A stretch of 64,000 bases of DNA from Halichondria panicea (lineage: Eukaryota; Porifera; Demospongiae; Suberitida; Halichondriidae), in NCBI RefSeq assembly GCF_963675165.1, contig NC_087392.1, positions 3,177,001 through 3,241,000 of the forward strand, in the 5' to 3' direction. Both the position numbers and the translations under genes were made by a program. Under the pieces are notes generated by a model. It was not told the DNA's origin. It saw nothing but the letters and a program-made list of their open reading frames with translations, and ran no database searches. Below, piece by piece: positions 33,501-46,300 of this stretch. Within the stretch, counting starts at the first letter, position 1; each line of letters starts with the position of its first letter.

Positions 33501-35309
33501 ACAGATTTTTATAGAGCATGTGAAATGTCAAGAACAAGAATGCAGCTGCATGCGAGCTGGCTAAGTTTAATCATAGATAGAAGAGGAAGAGGGATTGGTA
33601 ACAGAAGTACCCTCGTGTAACATCCGCTTTACCCACGGTTTAATCGAGGCTGTGTCAACAAGCCGAAGCTGTAGATGAGCGTGGTCCGATTAGGTCAAGC
33701 TGATGGCCTATTTCTACACACAGTGCATAATATACCACAAGCAAATAATTATGCTTAATCTGTACAACTCACTCATATTTAAAGGTCTATACCTATTTTA
33801 GCAGTTATAACTTTACTGGAATGTCCCTTTTTACTGGGTGTGGTCAGTTATTAGCAAGTGCTACACGTGGCTCACAGACTGGGCATGTTATAAATTGCTG
33901 AAAGAGATGATGTCTCGAGGAAATACAACTTTCTTATTTTGAGCGAGTTACCTGGCAAAATAGCCTCGTTTATAGGGCGTAACGCGGATAGTTTTTGAGG
34001 TTTTACTGCAGATTCAATGTAAAATGATCACGTGAACTGCTTCTGTTACCAATCCCTCTTACATGGTGTAATAGAACAGTGTGCAACTGAATATTTGCAC
34101 TAGCTATCTAATCTTCATTATAACTGCAGCACACTTGCTGGCTATAAAGCTGCGTTTCTTGATCAACTTTTCCGGATATTTAGAACAAGTGTAAAATTAA
34201 AACGCCACATGCAGTGTCCGCTATATTAGAACAACGAAAGTTTCGCAGGAAAGTGTCCAATAAGTTAGAAGATAATTATACGTTTATGTTTACAACACTC
34301 CCCATGCAATATTGAACTGCCTACGGTATAGCACTTTCAGTTAATACTTCAGTTATAATTATTGTTCAGCAATTAGTGTATGCTTTTACTTTACAGGTTT
34401 TTAATCTTAATCAACATGTTCGAGCATTTCATTTTCAAGAGAAACCATTTAAGTGCTCATTGTCTGCTTGTTCAGCCGTGTTTAGCACCAAGGTAAGCGG
34501 GCAATATTGACCTGTTTGACTTCCTACAATTATGATGAAAGTGTCAGACTTGCATGCTTATACCGTGTAGCGCCTATTTTTAGGAGCAGAGTTTTTGCGG
34601 TTTTTGGAATGATTATTGTTTTACTTTCGGTATTGTAAAACCCTAGTGTAGAGGTGTAGCGAAATCAAATCAGCAAAATGTTTATTTCCTGCAAAATATT
34701 TGCTCCTCAAAAACTTGGCGGTATACGGTTATCTCTTTTGGGAAGATCTCACTCTACATAACACTTGGAGAGACACTATGTGGTTGTCGTCATTGTTTTA
34801 TAATTATATATACCTGAACATTCTTCTGAAGGAAAGAGAGCTATGGTTGCCAAGCCTGTAAGATTTAGTGTCAGTTAATGACTTATGTCTTCCAGATCAC
34901 TGTCTGCCTAACAACGTTCACAGAGTGAGGTATTGGATTAAGTTATCAGTTTTCGTTAGTTGTATGGTTTTACATCCCAGATGTGTAGTTCACAAGCAGA
35001 ATTTGGAATGCACCCTGCCGCTGTGGAGATTCTCTCTATAATTATGTTTGTAACCGCTTTGTTATTATTTTACTGATTTTGGATTCTTTAATTGTGCAGC
35101 TTATACGTTTTGTCTTGCAGCAATCACTTAAAAGGCATATCAGAACACATACCAATGCTGTGAAACCAGCAATACCCAAGCGAGTAAGTACAATGCTCAC
35201 AACTGTATTACAATGATCATGTAAATTATTTCAGAAATCTATGAAACGACCTCTTTCGTCACAACTATCTGGCTATGAAAATTCATCAAGAAAGGAGGTG
35301 CAGAACTGA
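24504..35309 (+). CDS. GTF3A: Transcription factor IIIA (nine C2H2 zinc fingers)
   Basis: TFIIIA binds the internal control region of 5S rRNA genes to recruit RNA polymerase III, and binds 5S rRNA itself. Exons: 24504-24599, 24668-24771, 24882-24972, 27677-27768, 27817-27890, 27940-28029, 29745-29785, 30112-30195, 34397-34492, 35121-35183, 35235-35309. They total 906 nt (301 residues) and all phases match. Nine C2H2 fingers follow in order, roughly one per exon; finger 3 is CTSDGCNRVYSLLQNLRKH and finger 8 has the family motif CGRTYTTVFNL. The tail KRPLSSQLSGY matches KRSLASHLSGY of vertebrate TFIIIA and makes the call specific. The start ATG 24504 gives MASHLCDFPGC, placing finger 1 at once; vertebrate proteins have about 40 more residues in front, so an upstream exon is possible. 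Finger 1 has H-X4-H spacing and finger 6 has Cys where the hydrophobic core Phe is usual. Introns 3 and 8 are 2.7 and 4.2 kb, filled with transposons. Confidence 0.95.
24991..26089. mobile_element. ACCGTATTACTAGAAT element, host of a nested insertion
   Basis: Left end ACCGTATTACTAGAATATTT and right end ending CTAGTAATACGGT are inverted, with GCAAA words following inward on both sides. The two halves are separated by the element 25114-25986. Solo right-type ends occur at about 46320-46410 and 56405-56500. It lies in GTF3A intron 3. Confidence 0.7.
25114..25986. mobile_element. Nested element, ATAGATATAAGAAGG termini
   Basis: ATAGATATAAGAAGGAAAGG at the left and CCTCTCCTTCTTATATCTAT at the right are inverted ends; GATGGGAAACG and its complement CGTTTCCCATC follow inward. 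The interior is 870 bp without a convincing transposase. Two relatives with similar ends are at 26182-26689 and 33573-34065. Confidence 0.7.
26159..26174. repeat. (TG)n microsatellite
   Basis: Eight TG units just left of the element 26182-26689, in GTF3A intron 3. Confidence 0.85.
26182..26689. mobile_element. Inverted-repeat element, TTAAGAGTTAGAGGGATAGG ends
   Basis: Ends TTAAGAGTTAGAGGGATAGG and CCTATCCCTCTAACTCTTCA are inverted. Interior blocks (GGCGTAACGCGGATAG-type word, GCCTCGATTAAACCGC, GACATCGTCTCTTTCAGC) reappear in inverted order in 33573-34065, which shows a family. Non-coding. Confidence 0.75.
26690..27676. other. Rest of GTF3A intron 3
   Basis: AT-rich intron sequence; no ORF, repeat end or RNA gene that I can support. 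Confidence 0.4.
28753..28928. mobile_element. ACCGTATAGCG-family MITE, eroded
   Basis: Left ATAGCGGGTAATTTC, interior GTGGTTGCTGCTTGCACTTG and GTGGGTAATATATTTGTG, right end eroded. Lies in GTF3A intron 6. The short minus-strand ORF across it is repeat sequence. Confidence 0.65.
29331..29508. mobile_element. GTATAGCGGGTATATTTC inverted-repeat element
   Basis: GTATAGCGGGTATATTTC and GAAATATACCCGCTGTGC face each other around a 140-bp interior that differs from the 30739-30947 copy. It is a second subtype sharing only the terminus. Lies in GTF3A intron 6. Confidence 0.7.
30578..31330. repeat. Dispersed repeat, long copy interrupted by a MITE
   Basis: Blocks GCTCCTTCACAGGCCT, GTTGGATATTTTCC, GCTATCAGATGGGCT, TCTACTTCCTTCAA(C/T)CC, TGTTCGTTGTGA and GCGCATG..AAGCAGTC occur in this order here and again at 31647-31915. 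Here the MITE 30739-30947 and further DNA lie between the first two and the later blocks. GTF3A intron 8. Confidence 0.65.
30739..30947. mobile_element. ACCGTATAGCGGGTAATTTTC MITE, best copy
   Basis: Ends ACCGTATAGCGGGTAATTTT and AAAATTACCCGCTATACGGT are perfectly inverted over 20 bp. The interior has further nested inverted words (AATATTCGTGGT / ACCACGAATATT). Length 209 bp, no ORF. The same element with about 90 percent identity is at 59549-59743. Confidence 0.85.
31647..31915. repeat. Dispersed repeat, short copy
   Basis: Ordered counterpart of 30578-31330 without the inserted MITE. The left end carries AGGCCT and the right end AAGTGTGGCCTG. Non-coding. Confidence 0.6.
32000..32103. mobile_element. 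Half of a CAGGGTGTCATACAGG-family MITE
   Basis: TACTCAGTCATACAACTGAT, then a G-run block and CCCCTGTATGTCACCCTG, the terminus of the family at 9355-9531. The other terminus is missing. Lies in GTF3A intron 8. Confidence 0.65.
32104..32470. repeat. Dispersed 600-bp repeat, inverted partial copy
   Basis: Inverted relative of 17618-18195: TTGTCCATGGAGTGTTGCTA, CTCTGCACTAG, AGAGTGAGAAGAGAGCTGCA and GACACATCCACCGCGG in reverse block order. Confidence 0.65.
32471..33572. other. GTF3A intron 8, middle part
   Basis: AT-rich sequence with no ORF above about 60 codons that looks coding and no recognised repeat end. Confidence 0.4.
33573..34065. mobile_element. Inverted-repeat element, AGAAGAGGAAGAGGGATTGG ends
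   Basis: AGAAGAGGAAGAGGGATTGG / CCAATCCCTCTTACATGG are the ends; the interior is the reverse-oriented relative of 26182-26689 (for example GGGCGTAACGCGGATAG). Lies in GTF3A intron 8. Confidence 0.7.
34561..34733. mobile_element. TACCGTGTAGCGCC / GGCGGTATACGGT element
   Basis: A short imperfect inverted-repeat element with ACCGTRTAGCG-type ends and a distinct interior (TTTTTGCGGTTTTTGG). Lies in GTF3A intron 9. Confidence 0.55.
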
Positions 35310-36738
<1,429 letters not shown>

Positions 36739-36997
36739 ACATTACAGGACCTCTTCTATTTATGTTGTTTGTAAGAAACAATGACGACGTTAGGATGAAA
36801 TTATAGTACAACCAAACCCGATCAAAAATCATCTCCAAGAGTACAATGATTTCATGCAGTTGATTTACCAGTCTTTCTCCCTCTTTACATAATAATTATT
36901 AATGACACTCCACTCAACAACTTAACTTTGGTACATATTTTTATTTCATCGCGGAGTATAATAATTTTTAATAATAATTATGCAATTTCATATGATA

Positions 36998-37003
36998 AAT
37001 AAA
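36998..37003 (+). promoter_or_regulatory. Polyadenylation signal of the homeobox gene
   Basis: Canonical AATAAA 260 bp after the homeobox stop codon, in an AT-rich 3' UTR. Confidence 0.6.
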
Positions 37004-37074
37004 GTGCACAAAAATTTATGTTGAATCAATTATGATTAGTGTCCAACAATGAAATTATTATTTTATCTTGTCAG

Positions 37075-37080
37075 TTTATT
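37075..37080 (-). promoter_or_regulatory. Candidate polyadenylation signal of NUP54
   Basis: TTTATT on the plus strand is AATAAA for the minus-strand gene, about 243 bp past its stop. The two convergent poly(A) signals are only about 70 bp apart, so the 3' ends may overlap. Confidence 0.5.
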
Positions 37081-37322
37081 ATAATTATGGATTCGATGTA
37101 ACATGAATGACTGACTGCTGGGTGTGTTTTTTTAATTGTGGCACATGCATGCTATCTAGCTCCAAACTCACCCACGACGATGTTTGGGAAGTCTTGTGAG
37201 AAATTCAATTGTAAGTCTACATACAATTATACTGCATGTGATGGGAAGTATCAGAAATTATTATGATACAAAAAAATGTACGTAAGAGAGCGTTTAGTAC
37301 AGCACTATAATTATTATGCTTC

Positions 37323-40300
37323 TTAATACTGTTCAAATCCTTCTTTGACGCACAGCAAATCTTCACCATCTTCTTTAATGACCTTGACCAGCTCAAGCAG
37401 AGCTCCCTGCTGCTGTGTCAAGTGCTGGAGAAATTAATGCAGCTAGTGAATGCAACGTGTGATTTACGGCCAGGAACAATACCCGTAACAGCAAGGAATA
37501 AAGTTAAACTATGTCAGTCAATGTACCCTATACTATGAAATGAATGGTCAATGTTTGTAAACCGTTTTAAGGTAGTAATGGGAGGATAAACAACACGTAG
37601 TACGCTGGTTTCAGTTAGGAACAATGTGCATACAGGCCATTATGTAAGCAAAAACAGATGTTTATTGAGACCAATTTCTTAATGTTGCCTTTTTGGCTCT
37701 AACAATATCACGTGCATGGAATAAAATAAGATTGTGTGGTCAAGGAAGATCAAACATTGTAACGTCACACCAGTATTATAGGCAGAATAAATTATATCAA
37801 AGATGCCATAAGTGACTCACATTTCTCATCATTTAGAAGTACATACAAAAATGCTTGTAAAAAAAGGAGGTTGGAGAACCTAGCAACAAAGGTATTACGA
37901 ACATGAATTTAACAAGTGGGATGTGGCGCAGTACTAGACGCTAACACACAGTGGAATTTAGTGCATATAGCTGTCTTCCTATTGATACTATAATAGGTGA
38001 AGGTACCTCCTATGTTAGATGATATGCTACGTCAGCACAGCCGTGCACTAGACAGGGCTCCATCCTGAGAAAGTATAAATTTTGAACCTTCTTCTCTTAC
38101 AACTCAAACGAAGATAAGAAGCCTTGTAAGACAAGCAGAAACCCATCAAAAGCATGAACATAATTGTTATTTGGTATTTAGTAGCACCACCTAAAGGGTA
38201 CAACAAAAATATTTAGGATTGCCGTATGAGGGGTAGTGGGGGGGATTGTTTACTTCGCTATCATTGTTTCAAACAAAACGTAATGTATAAAATAATACCA
38301 GGAGTGCATTAACATTCATGCTCCGGACAATACATCGCAACAAAATTAATGAATAATAAATTATAACAGTGATACAAATCAACAAAAAACAAGTTATACA
38401 CTTGCATTGAAGATTTTACTAATGATTGGCACCTCATACAGTTTGTTCACATGTGGGGGGCTATAGGGAGGAACTAGTGATCCATTGTAGGCTGAGCCAG
38501 CATTACTATTGTTTGTCTAGACCATCTAACCATTAGGGAACTCACAACTCTTTACAAGTTCGGAAGTGCAAACACATCAAAACATCAATACAGTAGAGGC
38601 TATACTTAGTTGCTTTTTCCAAATGCAGGTTGATAGGAATGATGTGTACTGTGTTCTAAGTGCTACACTTAAAAGGTTAGTGTACACATTTTATCACCAA
38701 ATTGAGTGGGCTTTCAGCCAACTAAAACGTGTGAGCTGTTTAACAATGTGTAATACGTTAGTACGTACCATAGCTGTTGTGAATCTGGTAGCAAAGCTGA
38801 GAATTATTGGAATGTGCTGTTTTTCCAAGCTGCCAAAGTATAGCATCACAAACATTTCTCAAGTCGGCATTACATACTACATGTTGTTAAGTAGAAAAAT
38901 ACTTTGAAGCTCGAACATGAATGCTTAAGGAGAAAATTTTGATGCAATAATTGATTTTGATGTTTGTCCATCTTGGCAAGATAATGATGTGCATGAAGTG
39001 TTATTGCAAGCAGAGTACCTTTATTGTGGTTTTATTGGATGCAGTTTTCCCACAACAACCCAAACATAACAAACTTTTCCAGAATAATTATATACCTCCA
39101 CGATAATGAGAATCCAAACTAGGATAGTGAGGGCTGCCACATAAAGTACAAAGTGCATCCACTGTTTACTCATCAGTGGTTACTGTTTCCAAATCATAAT
39201 TACCACCTGTATAATTATCACCCGTACACATTGAGCAGCTGCAAAACCGTATAGTCAACACTATGCAGGGCTCCTCACCACCTACCAACAAACTGGCTAC
39301 CCTACACCTGTGTTTTTTTGTAATGCACGTAATTAAATAATCATAACTGCATTATTTTGATACATGTAGATTGTGTTCTTGAGGCTACAAATTAAAACAA
39401 TACAGCCAAAACTATGGAAATGAAAAGCAGATAAAAATGAGCATCACCAGTCAAAGTCTGAAATTTAACTTCTTTCCATCGTCATGAGCAGTTTAGGGGT
39501 CTGGTACAACTCTCATTGATTGGGGCGAGCGAAGCGAGTCCCTACCTATAGTGTTTAACGTTGTAATTTTGTTTTTATGTTGTATCAGGAATGCATAAAT
39601 ATTCATGCACTCCTGGTCGTATGTATGTTAGTATGTTTGTCATGGACCGGCACACAATACTTGTTTTTGGATTTGTGTGATCCTTTACCAACAGGCACAC
39701 GCACACGCACACTAGCTATTGTTAGATGGGACACAGAGACTCCTGATGCCATAGGTACGCCTGCAACAGGTCAGAGCAGCGACTCCTGAAGTCACACAGG
39801 TACATCTGCAGCAGCTCACACTGTGTGACAGCAGCTGACTTGCAGAAGGTTGTTTTTTATTAACAATTGTTCACTGCTTGTGTACTGGGTCTTGCAGGAG
39901 CCATATCGTCTTGTAACTTTGCTCTTCCTGTTTGGCTGCCCACTCACCTTATTTGGCATGCATTACATTTGCTGCTACATTGTTAAGATGCTGAACTTCC
40001 ACTCTAGCTATCATTTTTGGAATTCTACTTGCAGCTTCACATCTTGCAATGGCTACACCTTACAACAATACAATCCAGGAAGCTACTCAATACTAGTCAA
40101 ACATAATTACTTATTGACTTCTTATACTCACACCAGATAATTCAAACACACACGCTCGCCCCAAACAACAATACAATTCAGGAAGCTACTCAATACTAGT
40201 CAAACATAATTACTTATTGACTTCTTATACTCACACCAGATAATACAAACACACACGCTCGCCCCAAACATGCTCTGTATTCTCCTAGCATAAACAACTG

Positions 40301-43300
40301 AAAAAAACATAGGCTGCTGTGAAGCTTCCACTTAATTCTAATACCACACTTACTCACTGTAAAGTGGTAGTAAGGCAAGTGAAATAACTCCCACACATTG
40401 AGCTAACCACTAATTGGTGGTCAAATACACTCAAGGGTTGGGATGGGCCATATACAACTTGTTGTAATCGCAAAAAAAGACTCCATGGTAGTAAATAACT
40501 AGCTTTAGACCCCACTCAATCTCACCAACAGTGTGAGAGACAGCTAAATCGAGCACAAGGAAATAATTATACCCACACATTGAGCTAACCACTAATTGGT
40601 GGTCAAATACACTCAAAGGTCAGTTGGGATGTAGCCATACATATTATACATACAACTTGTTGTAATTGCAAAAAAGGACTCCACGGCAGTAATAACTAGA
40701 CACCCCTCAATCTCACCAACAGTGTGAGAGACAGCTAAATCGAGCACACAAGGAAATATCAGTCTAAATGATCATAATAACTATTTGATACTATTTTGCC
40801 AAACAAATCAGTATGGTATACTCCCAAATATAAGAACCAGCAAGATAGCGTTCATTCCAGCCGAAGGACATGTCAAGAAAAGCTAGTCCGCTATTACTAT
40901 TAATTACCTGTTTGACATCCGTTAGTAGGTCAGAGTCCACTGAATAACGTGAGTCAAGTTTAGCTCCGGGCACTTGTGTTTGCATCCTCAGCTGAGCCAT
41001 TAGCTCATTGAGTCGACCCTACACAGTAAATATGTACATTACTTGGGCTATTGGCTGTGATTTACACAAAATTGACACTGATTAACCAGTAGCGAATTGG
41101 AAGCAAAGGTGGCTGGTACATTGCATTAGTTAAAAACCAATTGAGACGAGAAATCGATGCTAAAAACAGTGCATGGCAATTGTAGCAAGTTATAAATATA
41201 TGTAGCTACGAGATTTTGTGTGAAATCTTTCAAGGCCATGCAGGCACTTAACACAAACTAAGGCTGTCAGTAAACAAGAGCTACCAATGTCAGGTTTACA
41301 GGCTTCCTTGAAATCATATGGCGGTCAAACGTTCTCACAGTTTGAGTATGGTCAGCTAAGTGGCTTCAAAGTAGCTTAAAAGATTTCTGGTAAAAATATG
41401 GCAGCTAATAATACTCTGTATTTGCATGGCTTCAACTACATACCCTCTTGAAGCTCAAAGCACGTACACTAATAATTAAGAATGAAATTTCCAAAAGATC
41501 TACGAAAGCATGTATATCAGTATTTGTTGTCATGAAAGTGGGTTGCCGATCAAGTACCGTATATCGGGTTTCGAATTCCAGGTTAATGGAATGCAAATGA
41601 CACTGTCCTGATTGCGTTATGAAGTAGTCTGAATTGTCTTTGCGTCTTTGCGTGTCTTGCAATTGATGTGAAGTCGCAATTGAAAGAACCTAGCTCGCAT
41701 TCGAAACCTGATGTGCACGGTACACTGGTGTATTCAAGGAATGATTGTCTAGATATTGAAGGCGGGTCAGGTGTGGATGTGTGCATTTCAACAACCTGCT
41801 GCTCATCTAATACAGTTAGGGCGGCCCTAGCTACTAAAGTGGAAAAAACCCACACAGGCACCATATGGCTTTAGTACCTATCGAGTTTCACATGGTAATG
41901 ATGTCAGCAACATGACGTATGAGAAGTATACAAATATTCAGTAGTATAAACTGACCTTAAATTGCAGTGGAGCATCTAATTCAACTTGAATTCCTTCCAG
42001 TCGAACTCTGTACAAGTTGTTGACAAAAAACAACAGGCAGGAGTAAATGTTAATACACTACCAATTATGACCATCAATATTTTTGGTATGCTTAGGGATA
42101 ACATGCCACGAATAGCACAAGAAGAATAGTTGTAACTAGTGACAAATAGGCACCTAATGATGCGCTCAAGACATGTGTTAAGCGATGAATACACTTAACG
42201 AAAAGTACCAGCTGTTGAACTACATACCACCTTGCATTCCATGTGGTCTATATTGCACACAATTAATTGGTAATGATGGGTTTTCACTAAGTGACCTTAC
42301 AACAATAATCAACATCATTATGCGTAAAACATTTGGGATACCTATCATAGTTGAGAGTAAGTTGGGTTATTTGTATGAGACCTCCAAATATGGAAAGAGA
42401 ACCTGAATTCATATTACATGATTACATGTATGCATGTGTGCTTATAACCGTTGTGTATCTGTGCATGCTCTGCTACAAAAGACAATACCTGAGCTGTTCT
42501 TCATCAGGATGAACTGAGAAGCCACTTTTTCTGAGAACTTCTTGAGCAACCATAAGCTACAACCAATATGCGTTGGCAACAATTCAAAAATTTGAACAAT
42601 AAACAGGTACCAATCAATTTTACAAAAATTAATAGACAAACTTACTCGCAGCACACGATGGCTCAAGTTGCTCAATTTTCTTTTAAATTCTGCCACACGC
42701 GCCATCGCAGTAGTATGACTTCTCTTTAGCTGGGCCAGTTCGTCTGTTAGTATCTAGACAATACAATGAGGGATGTAATACAAATTACTAGCCACCCAGG
42801 AAATCATAGAGGCAGTATTTTCAGGCAACAGCTACTCCAAATACATTTAAAGCAGCCGGTAAACAAAGAATGTGGTCTGTCAGTAAGGAAGCGTAGGAGC
42901 AACAAAGGCTGTGCAGAGTGGGATAATGAGCAGATGAGGAAACAGGCGGTGAAACACATAAAGTAAATAGAATATAGCTAGCCAGCTGCTAGGAAATGGT
43001 GTCAGCAATGTCTCCGAAAGACAATTAATTATCAATAGGCTTGCTATGTTGTAACTATTACCTTAGCAACAAGATTGTGCGTATTATAGCCGAAGCCAAA
43101 GAATAATTATGCACAATGTAAATAATAGCTGAAGGTCATCAGTGAATTTATGTTACTCTATACCTCTAATCTGCTCTGCTGTTGTTTTGATTCCTGGTCT
43201 TGATGCTTCATTCTGGCAAGCAATGCACTAGAACCCACAATGGGAACTGGAATGTACCTGTGTAACATATAATTGTTCACTCACAGTACATTTCAAACAG

Positions 43301-46300
43301 ATTGCATTGCGTTCATCTACAAGTCCGGGTCTCCACAAGATATATATTGGATGTCCTATCGTACCATATGTATCATTAATCAGATTGTGCTTACTTTTCA
43401 GGGTCAGGGTTATCTTTCTTGCTCTGCTCCCACAGCTGGTTGCTGATGCCTGTAGAAGAGGAAGCCAACATGTTACATGACTAAACAAACAAACACAAAC
43501 AAAGATATTCACAAGAGCTTAAGTGCTATCACAACCACAATCAACTTATCAGTTTGGACAATTGAGTGTTGAGCCTGACCACTTCTAGAGTTATCATAAC
43601 AGATTAGGGTGAACACGTGGACAGAATACATACACAGCCAAGCAGCTGATGTTTGTCTCAGAAAGTGACAGGGTGGACAGCAAAAAATGAAAAGTGGAGG
43701 TTAATGCATGACCAAATAAATGACCAACCGTTAGAGGATATAATAATATACGTAGTATATATTTAGCCTCCTATAATACTTAAGCAAGAAATGTTTTGTA
43801 CACAAGACGATGCAAGAAAATATGAATCGAGGCCTACTTGTGTCTGTTGTTGAGCAATTTAAACTACTGCATCTAATCTGACAATGTCCCGAAGTGCAAA
43901 AATATAACTCTAAAAACTTTGATGGGTAATGGACATAGTCCACAAACCTACACCCGTATCTTGCAACAATACAGACACTGATAACTGCTTCATCTGAATA
44001 AGTAAATGTGCGGGGGTGTCACTCTTAGGGAGACATATCAAACATTCTTCCTAGTATTACTCATGGCAGAAGGTGTCAGACATAAGGGCACAGATGCAAA
44101 TAACGTGTGGATCCATGGTGCAAATTCCTTCAAGAATTCTTTTGAGCAAGCAACCAATATAATTATTATTAGTACATGCACAAGTAACAGTTAGTAAACA
44201 ATCAATTATTACAGAGAGATTAATGTCACGAACAATTACATTTTCATTCTTTCACAGCACAACTGAAGTTAATGCAATGGATACCTAGCTCACCTACAAT
44301 AATAGCCGAAAAAGCAAGTAGTGGATGCACTAGTCGCGCTATAATTTTAAGACTTGTAAGTTGTAAGTGTTTAATGTAACAACTCCTGGTAGTGTAGGGA
44401 TTTTCCCCCACAATGAGTACACAGCATTTGAAAGCACTTGAGCTAATTTCATTACTTCTTAATTTAACAGCTGACACTATACTACACAGTACTACAGAGT
44501 ACAAACAACCCACAAACCCCAACAAATTGGATAACTTAGTCAGAAGCCACCAATATAGTGTTAATGAATTAATTGTAGAAAACTTTTAGGTAACACTTGC
44601 ACCAATTTCAATTCGATTTCGGGTTGGTGGCCGCGGATTATAGCAGTAGGTCAGTGTGTCACGTGTGCATTTGCATAAGCGTTGAGCAATTATATAACAT
44701 GAATAACCTTAGAAGCAACTTTTTTTCAACAAAGCTTTGAGGAAAACTTAATTAATTTTGTACGTGACTATATAGAGCTAGTTTAGGTGTATTCGAGGCA
44801 CTTAAGTCCACAAACCACATGGAGCTGCATGCTCATGTACTTTATTTCCATGTGAAGACTGCAATAATGCAACAAATCATGCTTCTTTGCTGGCTTGATC
44901 TGCTCTGACAATAGTCTTAGTTCTCAATTCATTAAAAGCTAGTGCAGCAATAATTTTGTTAATTATGTTCTCAAAGCATTGTCTTAGAAATTCCTCGTGG
45001 CATCTTCTACAGGTATGTGTATGTATACTGCTTTGGTACAACACTGCTTGTACTATGTACGCGTACACTGCATTTGTACAACGCTCGTACTATGTACGCG
45101 TATACCTCATTTGTACAACACTGAGAAAACGAGGGTGTGTCACTGCTTCAGTAAGAACAGCAACCGTAATAGATATACACTAGATTGTACTAACCAAACA
45201 ACTCATGCCACCAACATTCTATAAGTTTAATTGAGAAGAATTCATTATTGGCAGAGCAATATAACAACAATACACCACCCAGAGTCTTCCATAACACTTT
45301 AGCAATAGTGAATAGATGTATATCTATAAACAACATTTTGTTACATTTAGGGAAGCACAGAATGCTATCAGATATCACAACAAAGGTAACACAACCACCA
45401 CAAAGGATTGGAGAATATATACAAGTACGTACAAAAACATTGTAAAACCCACAGTGACAACAAACAAAACTTTTTGGCAGGTACAAATAACCTATACCAA
45501 AACACTTTTGACAGAGTGTGCGGAAATGCAGTGCTATAATACTTAATTATCCGTGTATGCAGAACTGTAGTGCTTAAAAAAAAAAAAAAAATGATGTTCC
45601 ACTACTCAATATCTAGCTTGACAATTATAATTAAATGGGCGTGTCCCTTAAATGCGCATGCGCATTGTATATGTTACTATAATTATGGAGACAGCTAGGT
45701 CTGCTTATCTTATGCGCATGCGCAGACAACCATGTAGCACTGCTGTTTATCAAGGCGTGGTATATCTACTCGATTATCTGGCTAGAACCAGAGGAGGTTG
45801 GTCACAATTAAATAGAGGAATGTGCGTGCACCGAGAAAAAAAAAAGATATACGGAAACCTACAGAGAAAAGCAGCTATCCTAGCTAAAACCAGAAGGCTG
45901 CAAATGATTGTAATACTCTATACTAGTAGCAAATGATAACAATACCCAGTAAGTGAGTAGCATAGTTGCACTCGAAGCAATGACAGAAACTAAGTTAACC
46001 ACAAACTTCCAGTTGTCTCTGCACTTTCCTTGGTTCTTTGACTCCTATCTTAATGTAGCAGGTATAGCAATGATAGGTTTACACTACTACGATTCTTAAC
46101 TAACAGGAGATGAGAGATAAATACTCAGGAATGCAAGAATGAGACGAAAGTGCTAACTCAGCGGGTTGAAGGAAGGTTGAAGGCGAATTCGAGGCCAAAC
46201 ACTGTTTGCATAGCATATCTCGCCATGGTTTAAATCGTGACCAACCTCTGGGCTAGAACCAAGGTGTCCAGATAATCGAGGTTCCACTGACTTGTATAAC

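Noticed and set aside
38566..38907. 113-codon plus-strand ORF in the last NUP54 intron
   Set aside because: Composition and lack of any motif or conserved splice site suggest a chance ORF in AT-rich intron.
40062..40757. CRISPR array
   Set aside because: The repeats are tandem units of 103 and 182 bp without short unique spacers, and this is a spliced eukaryotic gene region.
43228..43512. 94-codon minus-strand ORF starting upstream of a NUP54 exon
   Set aside because: It runs through intron sequence in a frame different from the NUP54 exons 43395-43449 and 43164-43257; a shadow.
45650..45936. 94-codon plus-strand ORF rich in Arg and Met
   Set aside because: Built on palindromic CGCATGCGCA words and repeat-like sequence; no recognisable domain.
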